Below, piece by piece: positions 42,115 through 51,104 of a stretch of DNA of 64,000 bases (within the stretch, counting starts at the first letter, position 1; the number at the start of each line of letters is the position of its first letter). A program made the position numbers and the translations under genes. The DNA comes from Dyadobacter crusticola DSM 16708 (GTDB taxonomy: Bacteria; Bacteroidota; Bacteroidia; Cytophagales; Spirosomataceae). The notes beneath the pieces were generated by a model. The model was not told where the DNA came from. It did not search any database and worked only from the letters and a program-made list of their open reading frames with translations. The DNA lies in NCBI RefSeq assembly GCF_000701505.1, contig NZ_JNJB01000008.1, positions 310,001-374,000 on the forward strand. The letters are read 5' to 3'.

Positions 42115-43413
42115 ATGAAACCTAACCTTCTACAATTGCTTCTGCTGGTATTCGCAACGGCCTTTTGGTCCTGCAATGACCAATGTAAAGAGACGCGGGT
42201 TGTCCGCAAGTTCAGCAATGTAACGCATTCCCTGATGGAGTTGCGCACCAAGGTTGAAGCACAAGCGCCCAGGTACCTCGAAAACCCGGGGAAGATGTAC
42301 GTAAAAGGCAAGTACTTGTTTGTCAACGAGATCAAAAAAGGCATTCATATCATTGACAATGGAGACCAATCAAATCCCAGGTTCATTTCATTTATTAATA
42401 TCCCCGGCAATGGAGATATCGCGGTTCGGGACAATGTGCTTTATGCCGACAGCTTTTCAGATCTGATAGCGCTGGATATTTCCAATCCCGAGAATGCAAC
42501 TGAGATAAACCGGGTTAAAAACGTCTTTAAACAAGGACTTTTCGACGGCGGCAGCTGGACCTTGAATGAGTCCGTAGGTGCGATCAATGATCAGAATGTG
42601 GAATTCGTAACAGAAACGGTTACGGTAGATTGTGAAAGCGATATCACGCCGAATTCATGGTTGGATGGCATTTGGATGGTAGCCGACCGGGCATTTTTCA
42701 GCTCAGCTGCATCTTCGGCTTCACCGCAGTCTGCGGGCGGCTCGAACGGACAGGCCGGATCAATGTCGCGCTTTGCACTTCATCAGCAATTTCTATACAC
42801 TGTCAGCCAAAACCAGCTGCATTTGTTTAACATCGCTTCTCCTTCAAAACCCATTGATTTCACAACGATAACCCTCGGCTGGGGCATCGAAACTATTTTT
42901 CCCTACCAAAACAAGCTTTTCATCGGATCTGCAACCGGCATGTTCATTTACGACAACAGCAATCCTTCCGAGCCAAAACAGCTTTCCGTCTTCCAGCATG
43001 GACGGGCTTGCGATCCGGTGGTTGTTCATGAAAATATCGCTTACGTAACCTTGCGCACCGGTACTGCCTGCGCAGGAACCCAAAATCAGCTCGACCTTGT
43101 GGATGTAAGTAGCCCCACTTCGCCACAGCTGATCAAAAGCTACCAGATGGAGAACCCGCACGGATTGAGCATTGACTTCCCAACATTGTACCTCTGCGAA
43201 GGTGAGCATGGGTTAAAGCTGTTCAATGTCACTGACAAATTTGATGTTGATAAAAATCAGATTGCGCACTTTAAAGATATGGATGCATACGATGTAATTT
43301 CCTTGGGTAAAACCCTGCTCTTGATCGGCAAAGATGGTTTTTACCAATATGATGCGTCCAATCCGCGTGACCTGAAATTGTTAAGTAAGATCCCGGTCGG
43401 TAAAGCCATTTAA
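42115..43413 (+). CDS. LVIVD repeat lipoprotein (beta-propeller)
   Basis: A 432-residue lipoprotein with lipobox FATAFWSC (Cys20). It contains several LVIVD-type repeats (GDIAVRDNVLYADSFSDLIALDISNPE, IGSATGMFIYDNSNPSEPKQLSVF, ENIAYVTLRTG, LYLCEGEHGLKLFNV), expected to fold as a propeller of seven or so blades. A Ser/Gly-rich loop lies about residues 195-215. Such proteins are exported and of unknown function. The next gene starts two bases after its stop, so they are likely co-expressed. Confidence 0.85.
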   Translation: MKPNLLQLLLLVFATAFWSCNDQCKETRVVRKFSNVTHSLMELRTKVEAQAPRYLENPGKMYVKGKYLFVNEIKKGIHIIDNGDQSNPRFISFINIPGNGDIAVRDNVLYADSFSDLIALDISNPENATEINRVKNVFKQGLFDGGSWTLNESVGAINDQNVEFVTETVTVDCESDITPNSWLDGIWMVADRAFFSSAASSASPQSAGGSNGQAGSMSRFALHQQFLYTVSQNQLHLFNIASPSKPIDFTTITLGWGIETIFPYQNKLFIGSATGMFIYDNSNPSEPKQLSVFQHGRACDPVVVHENIAYVTLRTGTACAGTQNQLDLVDVSSPTSPQLIKSYQMENPHGLSIDFPTLYLCEGEHGLKLFNVTDKFDVDKNQIAHFKDMDAYDVISLGKTLLLIGKDGFYQYDASNPRDLKLLSKIPVGKAI

Positions 43414-43415
43414 TC

Positions 43416-43994
43416 ATGAGAAACTTACTGATCCTGATATTACTTGTCACCACGAATGCGGTGATGGCGCAAGAGCCATTTACAAGAAGCTACATCAACC
43501 ATACCGAAGCAGGCGGATTATTTGGTAGAGTGCGGTCTCCCGCTATTTACAATTATATGCAGGAGACTGCCGCCAATAGGCTCAACCTCACGGTTCAAAC
43601 TTTCAATGGAATACAGATTAATAGAAAAACGGCTGCTGGCATTACACTAGGCATTGACTGGTACAAAGCTGCATTTATCAATCCTATTGCCGCAGGTATT
43701 CGCTATGACGTTACGAGAAAAAAGAATGTGAATATTTTAGCTCAACTGGATGCCGGCTATGGATTTGCGTGGTTTCACGACGACCCGGTCGGTTATAAAA
43801 CCAAAGGTGGCGTGATGCTCAATCCGGCTGTTGGGATCAGGTGCGGGAAAGCCGGAAATGCTGCTTTTACATTTACGATTTCATACAAACGCCAGGAGGC
43901 AGAAGTGGATAAACCTCCACTTTGGAACCAGACGGAGCGTCACGAGAGCCGCATATATAACCGGCTGGGGCTTAGAATGGGTATTAGCTTTTGA
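43416..43994 (+). CDS. small exported beta-barrel-like protein
   Basis: A 192-residue protein with a signal peptide (LLILILLVTTNAVMAQ) and alternating amphipathic strands ending NRLGLRMGISF, a terminal aromatic typical of outer-membrane barrels. I do not recognise the family. Two bases after the LVIVD gene, so the pair may act together, with the lipoprotein docking on the barrel (inference). Confidence 0.65.
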   Translation: MRNLLILILLVTTNAVMAQEPFTRSYINHTEAGGLFGRVRSPAIYNYMQETAANRLNLTVQTFNGIQINRKTAAGITLGIDWYKAAFINPIAAGIRYDVTRKKNVNILAQLDAGYGFAWFHDDPVGYKTKGGVMLNPAVGIRCGKAGNAAFTFTISYKRQEAEVDKPPLWNQTERHESRIYNRLGLRMGISF

Positions 43995-44005
43995 ACAAAA
44001 TCCGG

Positions 44006-45121
44006 CTAAACTTCGGTAGGTATTTTCTGGTTACTACCGGCACCAAATGCTTCAATTTCCTTTAAAAACATGGCTTTACCACTATGGTACCAGGAGCGGA
44101 ATTTTACGGACTGATCAATGTGCGTAGGCAGGTATTCCAGCAGAACCGACAGATCAAAGGACTTCGAAGTTACGCCTGCGCCGGAAATGACGCCATCTAA
44201 TGCATTACATTCCTGCTCAAAATGATTGGGCACCGGAACCATCATCACTGGCTTACCCAGGTACATTGCTTCACATACGGACTCAAATCCAGCCGTGGTA
44301 ACCAATGCACGACAGCCTGCGAGCATATTCAGGTACTTTTCACTGTTAATGCGATGAAAGGTAAGCGTTTTGTCGTATTCAAATTCATCTGAAACATTCG
44401 GGTTGTCCCAAAAGCAGTGCAACCTGATTTCGGGATGTTCCTGGTGCCATGAGATAATCTGCTGGCTCAGACTGTGATGGGTCATGTACACCAGAAAATA
44501 ATCACCTTTCTGAGGTACCAGCCGCCCGATTTCCCGCCTCAGAAGCGGCGGCACAACTGTAATTTTCAGGTCCGGCCGGGACGGAATTTCACGGAAAGAC
44601 AATGCCAGTCGCTTCCTTGCGAACCAGGAAGTCGATTTTGAATTCAGATTGATCAGAAACTGATTGACCTTGCTTTGTTCCGGGAAAACAAATCTCGGAT
44701 GAAGCAACAGGTACTGATGTGCAATGCAGACCATCGGTATTTCCGATCTGTAAATCAGGTTATACAAACCGCCGTAAGTGTCGTAAAAGCTGACAATCAG
44801 GTCTGGCTGGATCTGCCTGACTGACTCATGAATTTTCTGAAGGCTTCGCAGATATTTGGGAATATTGGCCAAATGCGTACACAATGTCCGCTGCAAGTTC
44901 ATACCTCCGCCCTGCGCTTTGTAGATGATATTGGGCGCATCGAAATGCAACACCGGAGCCTGGATTGCATCATTAAAAAATGCCGGAATGTGCCGGCCAG
45001 GCGAAGTTCCTACCAGCGCACCCACTATTTCGTGACCGGCCGACCTTAGTATTTGTCCAAGCGAGATAGCCTGGGTAAGATGCCCCCTACCCTCGCCCTG
45101 CACCATAAAAAGGATCTTCAT
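44006..45121 (-). CDS. MurG-like glycosyltransferase
   Basis: A 371-residue GT-B type glycosyltransferase. The N-terminus has GEGRGHLTQAISLGQIL, the glycine-rich loop of MurG/UDP-GlcNAc transferases; the C-terminal domain has VTTAGFESVCEAMYLGKPVMMVPVPNHFEQECNA, the nucleotide-sugar binding and acceptor-facing motif. Many relatives act on lipids or glycans in the envelope. It follows the LpxH-like phosphoesterase by one base in the same operon, suggesting a shared lipid or envelope pathway. Acceptor and donor unknown. Confidence 0.8.
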   Translation of the reverse strand: MKILFMVQGEGRGHLTQAISLGQILRSAGHEIVGALVGTSPGRHIPAFFNDAIQAPVLHFDAPNIIYKAQGGGMNLQRTLCTHLANIPKYLRSLQKIHESVRQIQPDLIVSFYDTYGGLYNLIYRSEIPMVCIAHQYLLLHPRFVFPEQSKVNQFLINLNSKSTSWFARKRLALSFREIPSRPDLKITVVPPLLRREIGRLVPQKGDYFLVYMTHHSLSQQIISWHQEHPEIRLHCFWDNPNVSDEFEYDKTLTFHRINSEKYLNMLAGCRALVTTAGFESVCEAMYLGKPVMMVPVPNHFEQECNALDGVISGAGVTSKSFDLSVLLEYLPTHIDQSVKFRSWYHSGKAMFLKEIEAFGAGSNQKIPTEV

Positions 45122-45122
45122 A

Positions 45123-45986
45123 TTATAAATAGCGTTGGTTCCGGCCTGTTAATAAGCCTGTGAATGCAACTTGTTTCTCGGAAACAGTGAAATTTTCAGT
45201 AATGACTTTCGCCTTGGTCTTTGCCGGCTTTTGAACAACTTCCTGCTGATCGTAATAAAGCAAACTCCAATTTCCATCGAAATCCTCGACCAAAGCGCTG
45301 AGCGTTTCAACCCAATCACCCGAATTCATATACATAATCCCGTCGATTTCGCGGATAGCAGGGTGGTGAATGTGCCCGCAGATCACACCATCGCAGTTGC
45401 GGGAGCGCGCAAGTTCAGTAAGTTTTTCTTCAAAGTCTGTCATGTAGTTGACAGCCAGCTTTACAGATTGCTTCACACGCTGCGAAAGCGAATAGTAGGA
45501 TAACCCTCTCCATTCGCGGTATTTGTTATAAAACTTATTTACCCAAAGCAAGAAAGTGTAGCCCATATCTCCGAGGTACGCCAGCCATTTCAAATGCGTG
45601 GTAATGGAGTCGAAAACATCGCCGTGGGTAACGTAAAAACGCTGGGTACCTGAGTTTAGAATGTAGTCTTTTCTGATTTGAAAGTGCTTGCCCAGCCGCA
45701 ATGGGATAATCTGGTCCAGGAAATCATCGTGGTTACCACGTATGTAAATCACTTTCGTTTTGTGCTCTTCAATCATTTTCAGCACTCTTTTGAAGAACAT
45801 CGTGTGCTTTCGCTTCCATACACCATATTTTTTCAACTGCCACGCATCAATGATGTCTCCATTAAGAATTAGCTTCTTGCAGGTGTAGCTCTTCAAAAAG
45901 TTGGTCACCTCTTCTGCTTTGGAACCTCCGGCGCCTAAATGCAGATCAGAAATGATGATTGTGCGAAAGTGAGTTGTATCTCCCAT
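45123..45986 (-). CDS. LpxH-like UDP-2,3-diacylglucosamine diphosphatase family protein
   Basis: A 287-residue calcineurin-like metallophosphoesterase with the metal motifs IISDLHLG, LNGDIID, IRGNHDD, VTHGDVFD and CGHIHHP. Proteins of this type are usually annotated as LpxH-like pyrophosphatases of lipid A synthesis, but Bacteroidota generally also have another LpxH-type enzyme, so this one may act on a different UDP- or lipid phosphate. It is the first gene of a two-gene operon with the glycosyltransferase. Confidence 0.8.
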   Translation of the reverse strand: MGDTTHFRTIIISDLHLGAGGSKAEEVTNFLKSYTCKKLILNGDIIDAWQLKKYGVWKRKHTMFFKRVLKMIEEHKTKVIYIRGNHDDFLDQIIPLRLGKHFQIRKDYILNSGTQRFYVTHGDVFDSITTHLKWLAYLGDMGYTFLLWVNKFYNKYREWRGLSYYSLSQRVKQSVKLAVNYMTDFEEKLTELARSRNCDGVICGHIHHPAIREIDGIMYMNSGDWVETLSALVEDFDGNWSLLYYDQQEVVQKPAKTKAKVITENFTVSEKQVAFTGLLTGRNQRYL

Positions 45987-46161
45987 GATACAAATTTTCT
46001 CATTTTATATTACCTGGATGTTACTTGCAGTTTATCAGTAAGTTAAGTTCTTCGCTAAAAAGTATTTCTACGCAGCTCTGTATATTTTTTCTAATCGTCA
46101 CCATTGGTTATTTAATCAAAAAGCTCAGATATTTATATTTTCAGAAATCAACAGACAAGCT

Positions 46162-47609
46162 ATGAGATCACTTTTTGCACTTTTTTTGGCATGTTCTTTC
46201 GGCGCATTTGCACAAAAAATCCACCTTCCTCATGAGGTCGAGAAAGTAGCTGAACCTGCCGGCGGAAATCCTTTATTAATGCAGTTCTTAACACAAACCT
46301 CCAAATTCCTTTTAAAAGCGAAGTCAAAGGAATCAATGGGAGAGTTTATGTAAAAGCAGTGGTCGAAACCGACGGCAGTGTTACCAATGTGGAGGTCGCC
46401 CGCGGGATCGATTCTCTGTGCAACCAGGAAGCAGTTCGTGTTTTTAAACTTTATAAAGCCTGGAAACCCGCCACTGTCAAAGGTGAGCCGGTGAGACAGT
46501 CCATTTCCTACCCGATAACCTTCAAAGCAGCGCCCAGGAGTGGGTACGATAGTACAAGCAGCACAGTCGTTGAATATTACGACGCCAAATACGCTCCTAC
46601 ATCAGATCCGAATAAGGCGGAGTACAGGAAAATCTTGCCGGTTGACGAGAAAGGCTTTGTGGCGCGGAATGTTGTATACGAAGATCGGCAGGGTAGCAAA
46701 TGGAAGCGAATGGGAACCGCTGCATTCGCCAGGGATAATGGCTGGTTCAAGTCCGACTACCTGCCCGCAAATACCGATTCCATTCAGGTGTATTCTGTGT
46801 CGGCAAGAGATCAGAATGCGGCCAGCCACGCTGCGGAAGGTACTTTTCAGCTGAATGGAACCCTTTTGGAATTCACAGAATACGGTGCCAACAACAAGGC
46901 TTTCCTGCATAAACTATACGATTTGAATGGAATGGTGCGCGAACTGCACCTTTATACAGACAGTGTAAAAACGGAGGTTAAGTGGTATGAAAACGGGCAG
47001 ATCAGGTCGGTAACAGAAATGATAAGTGCCAAGCCGACTGAAATTCCGAGAACCATCTATCTCGATGCCTGGAAAAAAGACGGAACGCAGATAACCAAGG
47101 AAGGCGAAGGTACCTGGGAAACAACCGAGAAAACCTATAATGGAAAGTGGCTCACCGAAACCGGCCGTATTTCAGCGGGTGGCAAAACTGGTAAATGGAC
47201 GGGTAAGTGGGCCGACAGTACGCTGCATTATGAAGAGTTGTACGAGAATGGAACACTGCAAAAAGGAATAGCTTACCACGACGGCGCAAAAAGCGAGTAT
47301 ACCGAGCCACAAATCAATCCGCAGTTTAAGGGTGGGCTTAATTCTTTCTACAAGTTCCTGGGGATGAACATCAAATATCCGTCAGAAGCCTCGCGCCGGG
47401 GTGTGGCCGGGCGTGTTCAGCTATCTTTTGTGGTGTGTGAAGACGGAAGCTTATGTGAGTACAAGGTGGAGAAGAGTGCCGGGTTCCGCTTAGACAACGA
47501 GGCAATGCGCGTCGTGAAATTGATGAACGGACATTGGGAACCGGGCGAAATGAGGGGTAAGCCCGTTCGGGTCCGTTATAATGTGCCGATCAATTTTCAG
47601 CTTGAATGA
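46162..47609 (+). pseudogene. double TonB C-terminal domain protein, frameshifted
   Basis: The first frame gives a signal peptide (FALFLACSFGAFAQ) and ends ...GGNPLLMQFL, then goes off. The second frame continues NTNLQIPFKSEVKGINGRVYV and VKAVVETDGSVTNVEVARG, a TonB C-terminal domain, with no nearby ATG (first usable start GTG at 46359). Adding one A near 46290 would join them. The rest contains a MORN/YwqK-like middle (WYENGQIRSVTE, GKTGKWTGKW) and a second TonB domain (FLGMNIKYPSEASRRGVAGR ... VPINFQLE). It is a recent frameshift, an assembly error, or a phase-variable allele; the body is otherwise intact. Confidence 0.7.
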
Positions 47610-47630
47610 TTTTATCAGAACCATTTATCC

Positions 47631-47667
47631 AATCCCAAAACCGCTCACATGTTTTTGGGATTTTTTT
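47631..47667 (+). terminator. terminator after the TonB-domain gene
   Basis: AATCCCAAAA (47631-47640) pairs with TTTTGGGATT (47653-47662), followed by TTTTT. Strong Rho-independent layout. Confidence 0.8.
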
Positions 47668-47739
47668 ATGCAGAATTGTAATGCATTTATCCTCGAATTG
47701 ATAATATTGTGATATCAATTCAATATCAACTTCCAGGCT

Positions 47740-48603
47740 ATGAATGAAAAAGAACTAGGTACCGGATCAGCAGCTGCTATGCTCGGTCTTGGCTTGTTGC
47801 TGATGCTGTCCGGCGGCGGCTTGTCGGCCTCATTAAACAACTCGCTGCCAGGCGTGATTTTATTTATTCCCGGCTTTTTTCTGCTGGTGGGATTCACGGT
47901 GATCAACCCAAATGAAGCGGTAGTGGCTACTTTTTTCGGCGATTATCAGGGAACGATCAAGAAAAATGGATTGGCTTGGGTCAACCCGGTTTTTAAGAAA
48001 AAGAAAATCAGTCTGCGCGCACGCAACCTGAACGGACAAAAGCTTAAAGTAAACGACAAACTGGGTAACCCCATTGAAATCGCTGCCGTGGTGGTGTGGC
48101 GTGTGGGAGACACAGTAAAAGCCTGCTTTGAGGTAGATGATTACGTCAAATATGTGGAGATACAATCCGAAGCGGCAGTCCGCCATTTGGCAGGCATTTA
48201 CGCCTACGACAGTATGGAAGACGATGATCTGGCCGCACACGAAGTAACGTTGCGCGACGGCAGCGGCAAAATCAACGAAATGCTGGAAGGCGAGCTGACC
48301 GAGCGCCTGAGCCGGGCCGGTATCGAAGTGCTCGAAGCGCGGATCAGCCACCTGGCTTATGCACCCGAAATCGCAGGCGCAATGCTCCAAAGGCAGCAGG
48401 CTTCCGCAGTAGTAGCAGCCCGCCGACAGATTGTAAACGGCGCAGTTGGAATGGTGGATATGGCGCTCGCAATGCTCTCTGAGAAGCAGATCGTGGAATT
48501 GGACGAGGAACGCAAAGCTGCTATGGTAAGCAATTTATTGGTAGTATTATGCGGTGAAAAGGCGGCAACGCCTATATTGAACGCTGGTACCCTGTACCCT
48601 TGA
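47740..48603 (+). CDS. SPFH domain protein (stomatin/slipin-like)
   Basis: A 287-residue membrane-associated protein. Two N-terminal hydrophobic segments ([21 protein letters not shown] and [16 protein letters not shown]) precede the SPFH domain ([30 protein letters not shown] to about residue 210) and a C-terminal coiled coil ([23 protein letters not shown]). SPFH proteins form oligomeric cages or rafts on membranes. One base separates it from a small ribbon-helix-helix protein, an arrangement I recall in other genomes and which suggests a functional link. Confidence 0.88.
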   Translation: MNEKELGTGSAAAMLGLGLLLMLSGGGLSASLNNSLPGVILFIPGFFLLVGFTVINPNEAVVATFFGDYQGTIKKNGLAWVNPVFKKKKISLRARNLNGQKLKVNDKLGNPIEIAAVVVWRVGDTVKACFEVDDYVKYVEIQSEAAVRHLAGIYAYDSMEDDDLAAHEVTLRDGSGKINEMLEGELTERLSRAGIEVLEARISHLAYAPEIAGAMLQRQQASAVVAARRQIVNGAVGMVDMALAMLSEKQIVELDEERKAAMVSNLLVVLCGEKAATPILNAGTLYP

Positions 48604-48604
48604 T

Positions 48605-48787
48605 ATGGCAGAAAAAAAGGCATTTGTTTTACGGATCAATCCTGATATGCTCAAAGAACTTGAAGTTTGGGCACAGCAGGATTTCCGTAGTTTAAATGGG
48701 CAGATCGAATTCCTGCTGAGTGAGGCACTGAAAAAGCAGCGACGAAGCAAGAAGCAAAGCAACGATGATGCGGAAGGAAAAGAATAA
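48605..48787 (+). CDS. ribbon-helix-helix (Arc-like) small protein
   Basis: A 60-residue basic protein: [44 protein letters not shown]. The VLRIN strand, two helices and NGQIEFLL match the Arc/MetJ-type DNA-binding fold of short repressors. It starts one base after the SPFH gene stop, so the two are co-translated. It could autoregulate the operon or bind the SPFH protein. Confidence 0.75.
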   Translation: MAEKKAFVLRINPDMLKELEVWAQQDFRSLNGQIEFLLSEALKKQRRSKKQSNDDAEGKE

Positions 48788-48841
48788 AGAAAATGTTAAC
48801 ATTGCATTACAATAGTTGTTCTACCAATTTTCAAGCCGAAC

Positions 48842-51022
48842 ATGAAGCACGTTATCAGGATTCTGGCGTTCGCCATTATCTCTCTCCAACTATCTGCCCA
48901 AATTCCCGATAATTTTCAATGGCTTCCCGACGGGAGCGGCTATCGCGATGTGAGCGATAATGAAATTGTGGAAGTAGCACTTCCCGCAAATACGCCTAAG
49001 GTTATCGTTTCAAAAGCGCAGCTAACCCCGGCCGGAGGTAGTCCGCTTGCAGTCAGAAGCTACACCATGAGCAAGGCAGGAGATAAGGTTTTGATCTATA
49101 CCAACTCTAAAAGAGTCTGGAGATATGATACACGCGGCGACTACTGGGTTTTTGATATGACTGCGAAAACATTAAAGCAACTTGGTAAAGGTTTGCCTGC
49201 GTCGTCACTGATGTTCGGGAAGTTCTCTCCGGACGGGAAACACGTGGCTTATGTAAGCAAGCACAATGTATATGCAGAGGATCTTCAAAGCGGTGAAGTA
49301 AAGCAGCTGACGAAAGACGGCACAGATCGTGTGATCAATGGTACTTTCGATTGGGCCTACGAAGAGGAATTTGATTGCCGTGACGGCTTCCGGTGGAGCG
49401 ACGATAGCAAGTCCATTGCTTACTGGCAGCTGGATGCAAGCAAGATCCGCAACTTTTTGATGATCAATACCACGGACTCTATTTACTCCTTCAATGTACC
49501 TGTTGAATATCCCAAAGTAGGGGAAACACCTTCGCCTTACAAGATTGGTGTGGTAGATATCGCTGGTTCTCAGACCAAATGGATGAATATCCCGGGTGAT
49601 CCGCAGAATACCTATGTACCAAGGATGGAATGGTCGGGTATGCCCAACGAGCTTGTGATACAGCAGCTTAACCGCAAACAGAATGAAAGCACTCTGTTTT
49701 ACATTAATACAACTGACGGATCGGCGAAACCTTTTTACACTGAAAAAGACGAAGCGTGGATCGATATCAAAAGTCGCTGGGAAAATGACCCGATGGGCTG
49801 GGACTGGATCAACAATGGAAAGGAGTTTTTGTGGGTAAGTGAAAAAGACGGCTGGCGCCACACTTACCGCATAAGTCGCGACGGTAAAAAGGAGACGCTG
49901 ATCACGGTAGGAAATTTTGACATGATCAATCCTGTGAGAATCGATGAGAAAAACAATGCATACTATTTCATTGCTTCTCCCGACAATGCAACGCAAAGCT
50001 ATCTGTACAAAACAACGCTTGATGGAAAAGGCAAGCCTGTGAGAATTACTCCGGCCGACCAGCAGGGATCTCACGTGTACGAGATTTCACCACTTGCGAA
50101 ATTTGCAATGCACCGCTTCTCGAATGCGAAAACCACGCCTTTAACTGAATGGATTTCTCTCCCAAAACATACCTCCATTGATCCTGCAAACTCCATTGCA
50201 CAGTCAGCAGGCAAGATCAACGCTGCCAATCTGGATATTGAATTCTTCAAGGTAACCACCGACGAAGGCGTGGAAATCGACGGCTGGCTTGTTAAACCAA
50301 CCAATTTTGACGCTTCCAAGAAATATCCGATCGTATTCACGGTGTACGGAGAACCAGCCGGAAGTACTATAAAAGACACTTACGGAACAGGCCGGAACAG
50401 ATTATACAACGGCAGTATGGCAGACGACGGCTACATTTACGCGTCTGTGGATAACCGCGGCACACCTTCGCCAAAAGGTGCGAAATGGAGAAAAGCGATT
50501 TACAAGAACATCGGCCGCATCAACATCAAAGATATGGACGGCGCTGCTATGGCGATGTTCAAAAAGTATTCGTTCATTGATACATCGAGGGTAGCGGTGC
50601 ACGGATGGAGCGGTGGCGGTTCTTCTACTTTAAACCTGCTTTTCCAATATCCTCAGCACTTTAAAACAGGAATTGCTGTAGCGGCTGTCGGCAATCAGCT
50701 TACTTACGATAACATTTATCAGGAACGGTACATGGGCCTGCCACAGGAAAACCACGATGATTTCGTAAAAGGATCACCGATAACCTACGCTAAAAACCTG
50801 CAAGGCAACTTGCTTTACATTCACGGCACGGGAGACGACAATGTGCATTACCAGAATGCAGAGATGCTTGTGAACGAATTGATTAGGGCAAATAAGGTAT
50901 TTCAATTTATGCCTTATCCAAACCGCTCGCACAGCATCAACGAAGGCCAGGGTACCTCAGCGCATCTGAGAAGCTTATTTACTGATTATCTCAAAAAGAA
51001 CTGCCCTCCGGGAGCAAAGTAA
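48842..51022 (+). CDS. S9 family peptidase (dipeptidyl peptidase IV type)
   Basis: A 726-residue exported serine peptidase. Signal peptide (ILAFAIISLQLSAQ), beta-propeller with DPP IV N-terminal domain (about 90-480), including the double-Glu-type DWAYEEEFDCRDGFRWSDD, and a C-terminal alpha/beta hydrolase domain. The catalytic triad is Ser in HGWSGGGSS, Asp in HGTGDDNVHYQN and His in NRSHSINEG. It removes N-terminal dipeptides, usually X-Pro, from peptides in the periplasm. Stands alone between the SPFH pair and a long inverted repeat. Confidence 0.92.
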   Translation: MKHVIRILAFAIISLQLSAQIPDNFQWLPDGSGYRDVSDNEIVEVALPANTPKVIVSKAQLTPAGGSPLAVRSYTMSKAGDKVLIYTNSKRVWRYDTRGDYWVFDMTAKTLKQLGKGLPASSLMFGKFSPDGKHVAYVSKHNVYAEDLQSGEVKQLTKDGTDRVINGTFDWAYEEEFDCRDGFRWSDDSKSIAYWQLDASKIRNFLMINTTDSIYSFNVPVEYPKVGETPSPYKIGVVDIAGSQTKWMNIPGDPQNTYVPRMEWSGMPNELVIQQLNRKQNESTLFYINTTDGSAKPFYTEKDEAWIDIKSRWENDPMGWDWINNGKEFLWVSEKDGWRHTYRISRDGKKETLITVGNFDMINPVRIDEKNNAYYFIASPDNATQSYLYKTTLDGKGKPVRITPADQQGSHVYEISPLAKFAMHRFSNAKTTPLTEWISLPKHTSIDPANSIAQSAGKINAANLDIEFFKVTTDEGVEIDGWLVKPTNFDASKKYPIVFTVYGEPAGSTIKDTYGTGRNRLYNGSMADDGYIYASVDNRGTPSPKGAKWRKAIYKNIGRINIKDMDGAAMAMFKKYSFIDTSRVAVHGWSGGGSSTLNLLFQYPQHFKTGIAVAAVGNQLTYDNIYQERYMGLPQENHDDFVKGSPITYAKNLQGNLLYIHGTGDDNVHYQNAEMLVNELIRANKVFQFMPYPNRSHSINEGQGTSAHLRSLFTDYLKKNCPPGAK

Positions 51023-51025
51023 CAC

Positions 51026-51099
51026 TTTGTCGTCCTGAGCGCAGTCGAAGGCGTTACCACATGCTGAGTAGCGCCTTCGACTGCGCTCAGGATGACAAA
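51026..51099. repeat. 28-bp inverted repeat acting as bidirectional terminator
   Basis: 51026-51053 and 51072-51099 are inverted copies with a single transition (G-T pair possible); the core is TCCTGAGCGCAGTCGAAGG. Sequences with this core are widely dispersed intergenic repeats in many bacteria. The 18-base loop is unrelated. It lies between two convergent peptidase genes. Confidence 0.75.
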
Positions 51100-51104
51100 A
51101 GCCT

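Noticed and set aside
46280..46300. Programmed ribosomal frameshift in the TonB-domain gene
   Set aside because: The sequence TTCTTAACACA has no slippery heptamer and no clear downstream stimulatory structure; a mutation or error is simpler.
49205..50074. Long antisense open frame opposite the S9 peptidase
   Set aside because: Explained by the sense gene's composition; no homologous motif seen.
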